27,500 nt of DNA, from contig ADNK01003093.1 of the NCBI GenBank assembly GCA_000320545.1, positions 22,501 through 50,000 of the forward strand, written 5' to 3'. Each line of letters begins with the position of its first letter. Within the stretch, counting starts at the first letter, position 1. Positions 1 through 10,605 of this stretch are shown piece by piece. The translations under genes and the position numbers were made by a program. Source of the stretch: Bigelowiella natans CCMP2755. Taxonomy: Eukaryota > Cercozoa > Chlorarachniophyceae. The notes under the pieces were generated by a model. That model was not told the origin of the DNA, ran no database searches, and saw nothing but the letters and a program-made list of their open reading frames with translations.

Positions 1-425
1 TATTTGACTTTGTTTTGCGACGTATCTGCATTTCATATCTGCAGCTACTGCTACCCCCATTCTACTACCTTTATTGTGCTTGAGATGGCAAATTTTGAAT
101 CTGAATACATTGTTGAAAAGTAGATTCTTAATACATTGCTGAAAAGCAGATTGTATCAGCATACTGTCGTGAAACATAGTGTCCTGTTGTATTTTGACAG
201 CATCTTCCACATCATCATCATCATCATCATCATTATCTCTGTCATCACATTAAATTCGTATTGGCAGCAGGACCAACAGTAGCGTGTTCTTATGATGTAG
301 TATGAAAACTAACAGCGCCTTCTTCTTCTTCTTCTTCTTCTTCTTCTTCTTCACACTACTACTCACAAACAATCGTACGCTACCGGAACTCATCTTCAGG
401 TTGGCCATACTTCTTCTCACGGCAC

Positions 426-462
<37 letters not shown>

Positions 463-463
463 A

Positions 464-503
<40 letters not shown>

Positions 504-659
504 TATATATTCTATTGGTAAAACTGAAGAGTAACTTAACATGAGGGAGGAGATGTATGATGATGGACAACGAACACTTGCATCAAAATAGGAGGTCCAA
601 TTCTGTTGTGATATATGTCGGATGGAACCTCCCGATTGAAGTGAATAAAGAGGTGCTAG

Positions 660-693
<34 letters not shown>

Positions 694-1134
694 GGTAGTA
701 ACGTACTCTATTGTGGTTATGCCCTCCAGTGTTATTTCGATATGAAACTTGAAGAATGACAGTAAGGCTGATGATAATATAATCATGATGATGATGATGA
801 TGATGATGATAATATAATCATGATGATGCTCGGTCTATTTTCCCTACATTGCTACTACTACTACTACAACTACTACTACTACTACTACTATTTTATATAT
901 GTTACAGTATAGATATTAGTCGATGTTGCTTGCTACCAGCAGCTATCTAAAATGACTATTTTGTTGGTTGGTAAGGTACTTACAAATCTGAAAGCACGAT
1001 GATGTGAATAGCAATATCCAAGATACTATCTGGGTTTCAATCCCTTCATTAAATTCTAGTAGTGAAGTTGAAACTCCGGCAAAGGAACCTGAATATAACG
1101 ACGATAATACATAATAATAATAATGATAATAATA

Positions 1135-1165
<31 letters not shown>

Positions 1166-1533
1166 GAAGAAGATCTAACTATAAGTAGTAGTTTCGGATG
1201 AGGAGGAAAGTTGATAAGGCACGAGATACCACCATCAGCATCAGCATCAGCAGCAGGGAATGATGAAGTCACGAGATACCACCATCAGCATCAGCATCAG
1301 CAGCAGGGAATGATGAAGTATTCTCAACCAACTATTCTTCTTGTTACTATTCATTATCGATGACAGCTCTGCAACGGTGGCGATTTATCAATGACATGTG
1401 TTTTCACAATTTATCAATGAAATGTGTCGTGACAAAATGAAGAGTAGATACTACATCCAATAATGACGAATAAAGTCAAAGCCCCGTAGAATTGAGTTAG
1501 AAGGAAGAATCTGTGTTGATGGTGATAATAAAC

Positions 1534-1568
<35 letters not shown>

Positions 1569-2206
1569 TAGCATTTTCTTTTGTGTAGAATTTTCTTCTT
1601 CTTTTTTCTTCTTCTTCTTCTTCTTCGTAGACAATGCTCACGACAAATGCTTGTGAGTTGTTGTTTGTTATTTCTAATGGTGAAGTCATCATACTTATAA
1701 TTGTGTTGGCCAACGCAATTGTCAAGATACGGGCAATGGTGGTCCATTCTCATCACACACGCCTATTATACATAATACAAACGCAAAGAGAAGAAAGAGA
1801 AAAAGAAAAAGAAAAAGAAGAACCAAAAGAGAACCTAGGTGAAAACTAAGAACAGGATACTATAGATATTAACCACTTGGTCATCTATGCGCCTCATCAG
1901 TCATAACATTTTTTACTATACGAATTGACAAGACTATTAAACTACATATAGGGAAGAAGATACTACTTGAAGAATCATCAGAATGAAGATAACAACGACG
2001 AGTCGTTACTATGGTGAGACATTCTCATCATCATGTACATCTCCTCACTCATATTTAATATATGTGGTATTTGAATGGTGGTAGTTGATGGTAATAGGTA
2101 AGCTATCCATCCATCCTCACGAGTTGTTATGTACGTTGCATTGGCTGCAGTGATGAGAACGATCAGGTTTAAAGTGAGAGCACCTTTTCCCAGCAAGAAC
2201 AACAGC

Positions 2207-2237
<31 letters not shown>

Positions 2238-4579
2238 AGCAAGATAGCAATCATAATCGCACCATTATTGTCAAAGTCCCTGGAGGAGACAAATGGTTTC
2301 AAATGTGAGAATCAACGATCCAATTAAGAAATTTATTCCGAGTATCTTCCTTTCTCTCTTCCCCCCCTTCCTTATTTTCATCATCATCACTATCCTAATA
2401 TTCTCTCTTACATCTCATCGTAATACTATAGTATAAGCACTAGTTCCTAGCTAATACGAATAAGTACTACTGCTACTACTACTTGAAACAGTATCTGGGA
2501 TATTCAGCAGCTTTTTTCCTCTCAAACATTCTAATGCTAAGAAGTGCAACCGTAGTATGGAGGTGATAGTAGTAGTAGTAGTAGTAGTAGTAGTAGCATT
2601 TATTAGAGATGTATGTGCAAATAATGATGATGTATGGACAACAGCAGTATCATTAGCATTAGCAGATTGTCGGTCGTCTGATATTGATGATGATATTGAT
2701 GATGATGATGATAGTTTCCTCCTCCCTCCCCTCCCCACGATGTTAAAAGGATTATTATTAGTCGTTTATTAGTAGTAGGTGAAGTAGGTAGCTAGTATCA
2801 GTATCATCGTAAGTTTTTATAAATTCAAAATCTGTGATGGTCTATTATTTATTTGTTAATTTACTTGTTCAATTATTTATTGTTATTTATTTGTTAATTT
2901 ATTAGTTAAGTTTGTTATTTTTATTTATTAATTATTATCATCCATCATTTTCTACAGTTTGATCCAATCGATGTCTTGCTGTCTCATAGCTTCCCACGCT
3001 GGATTGAGTATTTCACCATTCGAGGCTCTATTGAACCATTTGAGATCTCGGTACATCTAATAATAAGAGAACGAACGTACACACGACAAAGCAACACAAC
3101 AAAAGCATTACCATCACCATCACCATCACAGGACAACGATTGCGTCTCCTCCTCCTTAGATGCTTTTGCTGCTACTACTACTACTAATAATAACAATACT
3201 CCTCTTCCTGGTAGCAGCAACACGTTTACAACTCTTGACAATGATGATAGAACGTCATCATCCTCATCATCGATAGTAGGTTAGAAGATAACAAGTGTAG
3301 TTGTAGTAGTGTGGTGGTAGTACATTGACAATCCAAATATGCACATTTTCCGTTATTCCAAGGTTCTGCATCTTCTCAAACCAGTCATAGTCTCGATACT
3401 CCTTTTAGGGTTGTTGTTTATTGCGTTAATACTTTACGCCATATAAGATAATAGTAGTACTTTGGTTCCGTAAGTTTGAAGTATTGTAGGATGATCGATC
3501 ACGTATTATTGTTATTATTATTATTATTATTATAATTATAATTATTATTACGTATTTTCCACAGCGCGGTTTAGGGTGCCAGTTCTCCGATTTGTCGTAC
3601 GGATGATGCCTTTTTTCTGGATATCTACTTGAGACGTATCTTAGTAGTAGTAGTAGTAATAATAGTAGTAGTTGTGGTAGTAGTAATAGAATTAGTTTTT
3701 GGTGGAAACACCAATTTTTAAGTATCCAACTGACGTATATTCCATAGATGTTGTGTTTTTGAGTCAGGCAGCAGCAGCAGCAGCAGCAGCATCAGCATAG
3801 CAGTATGTATAACAAATAAGTCTCTGTACTATAACGAGCAACCCTGGATTTGCCCAAGAACTTCGAGCAAGGGAGATAACAGTCATTGCTGACAACGATG
3901 ACAACGACGACGTAAGAGGAAAATAACAACGGGAAACAACATCTTGCATCGGGTGTGTGTGGATCATAGGAAAAAACGTTGGGTAGTGGTTAGTCCTTAA
4001 GTCACACATGTCTATGTGCTAAGATGGTGGTGGCTACTTTTCAATCGCTATGCTTGATGATGAAGCTATTCATGATTAAAACTTTAGATGAGTTTGTTCA
4101 TGTTTATAATTTTGGCGTATCTCGTCTTTATCATCATACCGAATAGCACGTGGAAGATAATTGTGATGGATAAAGCAACATTCGTTCCCCATTTGCTACC
4201 ACAGACGATGCGACGAATAACAGGGCAGAACAAAACGATTAGAAGAGCTTTCTCGTTATAAGTAAGTGTTTCAGGAGTAGCTAAATTTTAAGGGGCAACG
4301 TTATTTGTACTTTTGCTCCACCACTTCGAATCTTAGGGTTTCGTCATAGATCTGAAATATGATGGTGCTTGGTAAGCTGCAATATTGATCTCATTTTTTG
4401 TTTGTGATGATGGTGGTTTCCAAATAAGTGGAGAAAGAAGAGGACTTTTTTTCTCGATCAATAGCTTGTTTGAGAAATAGCATAAAATGATTTAGTAATA
4501 TTACCTGGGGCAAGAGGATGTAGAGGAGAAATAGTACATAGTGCAAGGCAATGGCCAGTATTAAGCCATAATGCCGCAC
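1..4579 (-). CDS. DHHC-type protein S-acyltransferase, 15 exons, both ends incomplete
   Basis: Integral membrane enzyme that transfers palmitate from acyl-CoA to protein cysteines via an autoacylated DHHC cysteine. Exons from 5' to 3': 4579-4505, 4351-about 4322, 4251-4140, 3888-3830, 3616-3563, 3401-3324, 3056-2956, 2536-2483, 2183-2135, 1762-1695, 1510-1455, 1088-984, 767-707, 425-384, and 138-69 (or 238-69). Phases agree at every junction given. Two N-terminal membrane helices are followed by an NPG version of the usual DPG motif (WANPG), the Cys-rich domain (CFKCSHFKPDRSHHCSQC), the catalytic MDHHCPYLDNCVG, two more helices and a TTIE motif. About 90 residues lie between NPG and the Cys-rich domain, which I judge long for the family. 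The start codon was not found upstream of 4579, and the last exons run off the left edge. Zn/Cys ligands and active-site residues are all present, so the enzyme looks functional. Substrate unknown. Confidence 0.93.
69..238 (-). CDS. C-terminal exon of the DHHC gene with two possible 3' splice sites
   Basis: Two acceptors fit the phase-2 end of the preceding exon. The inner one (TTTTCAG, exon 138-69) gives FRNVLRIYF, which places an Asn and aromatic residues as in the C-terminal PaCCT-like region of DHHC enzymes. The outer one (GACAG, exon 238-69) gives an open reading with seven or more Asp encoded by a GAT microsatellite, then FQQCIKNLLFNNVF. Both are fully open up to the GTAGTA donor at 68. 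I favour the inner acceptor because its polypyrimidine tract is better. Confidence 0.6.
428..498. repeat. Paired (TA)n arrays
   Basis: Two TA arrays (about 428-460 and 468-498) separated by TGATGTACA, with a second GTACATATATAT after them. They lie in the DHHC-gene intron directly upstream of the 425-384 exon, so the array abuts its acceptor (TATTAG). Confidence 0.95.
984..1088 (-). CDS. TM4 exon of the DHHC acyltransferase
   Basis: Runs from a TATTCAG acceptor to a GTAAGT donor, phase 1 to phase 1. It encodes an extracytoplasmic loop and a hydrophobic helix (ETQIVSWILLFTSS). The next exon, 767-707, carries HIEITLEGITTIE with the family's conserved TTxE. Exon 425-384 follows with an acidic segment (KKYGQPEDEF). 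Confidence 0.88.
1220..1319. repeat. Perfect 50-bp tandem duplication
   Basis: The 50-bp unit starting CACGAGATACCACCATCAGC occurs twice in direct succession, 1220-1269 and 1270-1319, with no differences seen. It lies in the intron between the TM3 and TM4 exons of the DHHC gene. Confidence 0.95.
1534..1627. repeat. (CA)n and (CTT)n arrays
   Basis: CA array at 1534-1567 and CTT array at about 1595-1627, both in the short intron between the DHHC catalytic exon and the TM3 exon. Confidence 0.95.
1695..1762 (-). CDS. Catalytic exon of the DHHC acyltransferase
   Basis: Encodes ACVMRMDHHCPYLDNCVG followed by QHNYK. The preceding exon (2183-2135) ends in the zinc-binding segment HHCSQCN, and the splice restores the spacing CNACVMRMDHHC. 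The donor on the minus strand is GTATGA and the acceptor is ATAATAG. The Cys of the DHHC tetrad is the acyl-enzyme residue in this family. This is the most diagnostic segment of the gene. Confidence 0.96.
2208..2238. repeat. (AAAG)n array forming a polypyrimidine tract on the minus strand
   Basis: On the minus strand this is a CTTT array 25-55 nt upstream of the AAAAG acceptor of the Cys-rich exon 2183-2135. Confidence 0.9.
2461..2603. repeat. (TAC/GTA)n arrays around a 54-nt exon
   Basis: GTA-type repeats lie at 2464-2482 (minus-strand GTAGTAGTAG beginning at the donor of exon 2536-2483) and at 2567-2597, upstream of that exon. Confidence 0.85.
2956..3056 (-). CDS. Linker exon of the DHHC gene, open on both strands
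   Basis: On the minus strand it reads YRDLKWFNRASNGEILNP and is phase-compatible with exon 3401-3324 (EYRDYDWFEKMQ) and exon 2536-2483 (IRMFERKKAAEYPRYCFK). The plus strand of the same stretch is also open and flanked by a TTTCTACAG acceptor and a GTACAT donor. The minus call rests on continuity with its neighbours, including the YRDxxWF motif shared with the previous exon. Confidence 0.82.
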
Positions 4580-5055
4580 CTACTCAAAATACATCGTCAT
4601 GTTTTCACCTAATTTGCCTTAGGAACAACGCGAAAATGATACCTTAAAATATTTCACGATCCTATGAATTTCAGCCTAAAGTAGAAATTATATATATGAA
4701 AGCACCCAAAATCTAACCACCACCAATATGGGATAAACATCAGTCTATTGATAACAATTTTGGGTACGATGACAAAATAAAAATCAATCATTTCTTAGGT
4801 GGTGGTGGATCACATCGAGTGATTTAAGGGGGGGGTCCTCGTGCAAGTGCATGGACCTAAAGATAAGAGGATGTTAACGAAGATACATTTATATCATAAT
4901 CTCAAATTCCCTATCGTACATTGTGCGTGAGCAGGAGGGGGGGAATGGTAGAATTCAAATCTGAAGATGTTTCAAATCAAGCCGAAGTTTTAAATTTAAT
5001 GAGAGTTATTATTTTGTCCTGTGAAATGCTTGTCGCATTGCGGAAACCCCATTAG
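4580..5055. other. Interval between the DHHC gene and the Kv channel gene (divergent)
   Basis: This stretch should hold the first exon(s) and promoters of both divergent genes. A minus-strand ATG near 4850 opens a short reading MHLHEDPPLNHS that could end at a GTGATC donor, but its phase does not fit the exon beginning at 4579 with confidence. On the plus strand, no N-terminal T1 exon beginning with Met could be fixed. No repeats of note occur apart from short G runs near 4830 and 4940. Confidence 0.4.
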
Positions 5056-6461
5056 ATCCAATACCATGTGGTAAGCAATGTCATTTTTATGTTACGACAA
5101 GGAATTAAATGATGTCGTTCCACCTTCTCGTCACGTAACAACAACGGCAACAACGACAATAATCTGTAATAATGGCGTTACCACACGCCCCTCTGGCTCA
5201 AGAAATTCGTTATTACCAGGAAACTTCATCTCGCCACTGATAAAGACCAGGACGAGACGAATACTGCAACAGATATTGATTTTCCCTTTGCACAAGAAAA
5301 GGTACATAGCCCCCTCTCTCCACGCTACATTCACGGAGCTAAGCTTTTATTCTGTAGGCCGGAAGAATAATGAAGCACATACCGTTGGGGCCCTCCAGTA
5401 TATTAAATTTGTAGGAAGATGCCAGTGAAAGTTTGTGACGATCCTGTCGAAATTCCTCCCCCCTTCATAAGGGATTTTGAGACGTCCGATGCTGAAACCG
5501 TGGCTCATTTACAACAACTCCATGGGTTGCACGAAAGGTAGTAGGAGCAATGTCTGTCCTATGAATACCTATCTAACCTTTCAAGAGAAAGTATCTAATT
5601 TATCACCACATTTAAAACAATCGCTAGGCTAATCGAACACTTCAGATACATGATGCTCACGCATACTGGCGTGACGGAATCAAGTTCTCAGATAGATCAG
5701 CATCAGGAAACGATGAGCTTCGAAACTATGACAGGCACAATCCGCCGAAAGTCCAAAAAAACACCTTGGTTGCCTGATGGTAATGTTTAAACGATGTAAA
5801 CGATGTCTACTTGATATGTTTGGCATTGACTATTATTGTTCTTCCAGGGCCCTGTCAGCTTAAGGTGTTCTCTGTCTGTGAAGGATCAGATAGCAGCCAT
5901 TCCGGAAACTTTTTTGCCATAGTGACCATCTTTGTGATCGTTCTATCATGCCTGGGTTTCATAATCGAAACACTTCCAGAGTTTACGAAAGAAGATGGCA
6001 AGACACCCGAGGTGTTTGTGGTTATTGACATGGCTTGTGTAATGTACTTCACACTTGAGTTCCTGCTGCGGATAATTACGGTATTACGTTCTTTCTATGT
6101 TGAAAGAGGAGGAGTAGGAGTAGGAGGAGTAGAGTACCCACGAGATGATGAAGTAGATGTCCTCCAAGTGTAGAAAATAGAATTTGATGTTGAATATTGA
6201 CCCCAACATCATCGTATAGTTGAAAGAAAACTTTATGATGATCATCATCATTACCATCAATGTGTATAGGTTCCATTCGTGGATACGAAGGAGTTGATAG
6301 TATTAGGCTACTCTCAAGTTCCACCTAATCTATCAAATACGTCATGGCTTGGATCATGTAAGAAGAAGATTATGATGTTGCTCCACTTTCAGCATCATTC
6401 AACGAGCTTTGTTGCCATTGGACTCGAGTGTATGCTAGAAACTACTTCCAAGAACACATGC

Positions 6462-6495
<34 letters not shown>

Positions 6496-7833
6496 AAAGT
6501 AGTAGTAGTAGTTAGTAGTAGTAGTAGGATTAGGAAAAAGGAGAAGAAGCAGAAGAAAATACCGAAGAAGAAGAATCTGGTGCTGTCAAGTGATGAACAT
6601 CATAGATCTGCTTTCGGTAGTATTAACGGAAGATAAATATCAATCAACGTGTATAACGTAGCTAGTATGGTTCTGGATATGGCCACTCACTTGTTACCCG
6701 TACTAGATTTTGCCATTTTGGATTAATCTTATCGTTGGAGATTCTACAAACACTGCATCTACTTCTTTTCTACGAGCACTACGGCTTTCGAGGATTTTTC
6801 GAGTCTTCAAGTTTGGGCGATTCTCACGATCAATATACGTGGTGCCGATGGTAATAGCGAACGATTTCAGATAAACTACTACTACAACTACTACACGTAC
6901 AAGACAATACTCTATTGTATCTTATCTAATCGTCGTTTCTTCCTGTGAATCTTCCACCCACTCAGGTCATCCAGCAATCTGCTTACTCAATATTTCTCAT
7001 GGGGTTCATCTTAATGATGATGGCGGTTCTATTTGGGTCCATAATGTATCTCATTGAAGGAGGACGCTATGACAATGAGACAAGCTATTATATGAGGACG
7101 AACCTCTATGGGGTAATGAGAAGAGAGTCAACTTTCACAGGAAAATAATGTGCTCTCTCTCTTTTGCCTGCAATTAATTATAGAGAGAATATTATATTTT
7201 CTTGGTGTAGCAACAAATAACTTCTTCAATAAAATCTGCTGCAAATACAGGAAAGCACACTATCCTACAATTTGTTATCCTAAAAAGCACTGTTTGGTTG
7301 TAGGATGGCGAAGAAAGAACGCCTTTCTTATCAATTCCTCACGCAATGTGGTGGTTTATGGTCACCACAACAACTTTAGGTTTGTTAGCCATAACATTTA
7401 GGTTCATGTTTTCATGAGAAAGATTTTCTAACATTGTAACAAGTGATGACGTCCGATGATTTAATTTGTGGTCATCATACATGACAGGATACGGTGACAT
7501 GTACCCAACAACTGATGAAGGAAAGATATTCGCAGTTGTGGCCATGTATCTAGGCATATTGATTATTGCTATGCCCCTAGCAATCATTTCACGTAACTTC
7601 GATGTTGTTACATCGAAAGCAAGGACTGAGGATCACATTCGCATGGCAATTCAACAAGGTCAGTGTACGTTTAACTTGGAAAATTCAGCAGCCAATGACT
7701 CCTTCTAAAGCATTCCAAGCATTATATTGGCATTTTTCGAAATTGAAAGATGATCTTCCAAACAAAATCAAATTCGTCCAAGTCTTTTTCCTTCTTTATA
7801 TTTTCTCCTCAAATATGTGATGGTGATGACGAC

Positions 7834-7865
<32 letters not shown>

Positions 7866-8239
7866 GTGTGTGATCACTTAGGTCAGAAAAAAGAGGTTAA
7901 CCTTGAAAACTACGTTATGGCTACGGCATTGGAAGTAAGTATAGAGACGACGTGATGATGATGATGATGACGATAATGCAACTTATAAAGAAAATGAGAT
8001 ACTGATTCGATAGATTGCTTAAACAATGCATTATTCCCAAATGATCTCTTTTTCTATTCGCGTCTCTCGCACCCCTCACACACAACAATGATGTTGGTAA
8101 TTGGTACATCTCATCATATGTAGGTTGCCAAACTTAACAAATTGATGAGCGAGGTGATTGTAGAGCTTGTAGAACTCAGTAGAGAGAAGTAGTAGTCACG
8201 ACACTAAGTCAAATGTACCAGAAACCATAACTGTTGTAA

Positions 8240-8286
<47 letters not shown>

Positions 8287-8972
8287 TATTATATGAGAAT
8301 TGGACCACTCGTATTTGGTTTTGTGGTTTTGAAAGATATTATTGGCGTTGATAGTGTGATAATATGAATTACTCTAACAATGTTGTATCTGGTAATTAGG
8401 TGGTTGAAGGAGAAGAAGAGGAGGAGGAGGAGGAAGACGAGGAAGAAGAAGAAGCAGCAGCATCTGCTACAACAAGAAAAGCTACTACAACAACTACTAC
8501 TACTCTTTCAGTAGTCCGCAAGCTGAACACGGCAACAGATGAGGTGCTTTCGAAGAAAAAGAAATCAAAAACAACGTCGGCGGTTCAAGATGAAGACAGT
8601 GTATCTACAAAATTAAAGGGTAGTAAGTATGCAAGCCACCAGTTCTAAAGATATAATGCCTCTCTTTTCACCGCACCATCCTCCTTCCATCCTATAATCT
8701 GCATATATTGTATGTAGTTGTCATCCATTTAGCTAGTTTTTATAGCTTCTTCGGTCAAGCATTGGCTTCAAGAAGTGACTTAATTTCCACACATAGTTTC
8801 TTAAGAGAGCTCATCATCAAGCATTCTTCTTCCCTGATTATTCAGACGATAGGGAAGAAAAGGACAGCAAGATGGCTATAGGAAGATCATCATCGATGTA
8901 GGCTAATTCACACAAAGAGGGGAGAGATTACACACGAAATTAAACTAATATTAGCTATACGTACCTACTGCA

Positions 8973-9007
<35 letters not shown>

Positions 9008-9011
9008 TATG

Positions 9012-9083
<72 letters not shown>

Positions 9084-10572
9084 ATTTGTAAATAATGTGT
9101 AAATACGTGCATCCATGAAGAGCAGTTTATATGTACGTTTTATGAGATTTGTTGGACTTAGTATGGACTATTGGTCTACCAACTCACACGCCGTTGCTTC
9201 TTATTCATCTACTTCTCCTTCTCATTCAATCGTCGTCATTTTGATCACAAAACTTTCTTATTTTCATGCTGTGCCTGATTTATCCAATCTACGAACGTTT
9301 ACAAATAGGGAAAACGATCACTTTTTGACATCGCAAGATAAGAAGGTAATATTTGAGTTTGGGTGCTACGTATATTATTATTTCTATCAAATGTGCTGCA
9401 TGTATGTGTAGAACTGGGTATGATGAAAAAGATGAAGCAGAGAATAAAAATTTGTAATGCTAATAGTCTTGTCGGCAGAATCAGTAGATGCTCTAATGGT
9501 CCTCCTCCTCCTCCTCCTCTTCCTCCTCCTCCTCCTTTGCATTGTTTAGTATTGACATTAAGAGATACAACATAACGATGTTATGATCACGATGATTCGT
9601 AGGCTATCCCTGATTACAAGGGAGAGCCTTCAATAAATTGGGAGGCAGCTGAAAAACGCCATTCTGTCGTACTAAGCGTTGGAACATACTCCAAGGTAGA
9701 CTATAGTAGTTATAGTGGTAGCACTACTACGACTGCTACTTAACTCTTAACCTTGACCCTAACCTACTGCATCACATTCTAACTCCAACTAATCTTCCAT
9801 ATTCAGTCACCCCCCGTTTCTCCCTCTGTAATGCTGCTTGGAGGCCATGGTGAGAAGGCTCATGATGGAACAACCAGTGGTAGTTCAGACCAAAAAGGAG
9901 GAGGAGGAGCGGGGGGGGGAAGGGGGTGGGGGCTATTGTTGCTGAGCCTCCTCCACTTATTATCGTCATTATCTTCACCATTGCGATCAACGTCGTTATT
10001 CATCTAATACAAACAGCCTTCATTCATAACACCCATTCGTTGATTCTCTTCGTTGCATGGTTGCATCGTTGCATCGTCATAAACAATAGCTGGAAGTCTC
10101 ACAATGGCAAGTGAGCTAAAGCCGCCCAATAGAAGAAGAAGCTCTCGCAAGTATTTATTTTCTATATCCGCATAATATTACAAAGAGTATCAGCATAATA
10201 TTTTGCATATCATCTTGCCGGTAATAACAGGTCTGATGAGGGGAAAGCGATGATGCGGTCCTCGAATTGGAATGAAAAGGAAGATGATAGGGTAAATAAG
10301 AGTGTGATTCAGATGGCAAAGAAGATTGAGCCCAAATGCCAGCTGTGTGAGGTACACCGAATATAAGTTGTTCTTAGATTCGCAGTTGTTTTGTCTTCTT
10401 AGTCTTCTTTTCTTCTGTTTCTCTACTACATTGTATGATTCCTCAAATACTACAACAAGATTATTGTATACCGCATTCGTGATTATTTTCTTCTTTTCAA
10501 TTACAAGTGTCATCCATGTCATATAATCATCATCATCTTCATCATCTGAAGATATGTTTATGTGAATAACTG

Positions 10573-10605
<33 letters not shown>

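Noticed and set aside
943-1272. 109-codon minus-strand ORF taken as a whole
   Set aside because: Only its 984-1088 part is an exon; the Tyr/His-rich stretch is a translated TAA/TGA-type microsatellite intron.
3764-3800. Poly-Ala reading over a (CAG)n array near 3775-3792
   Set aside because: The array lies downstream of the donor of exon 3888-3830 and is intronic.
7466-7487. Upstream extension of the filter exon (SSYMT before GYGD)
   Set aside because: The ATGACAG acceptor and the phase from TTTTL at 7379 give the canonical TTTTLGYGD; the upstream codons are intron.
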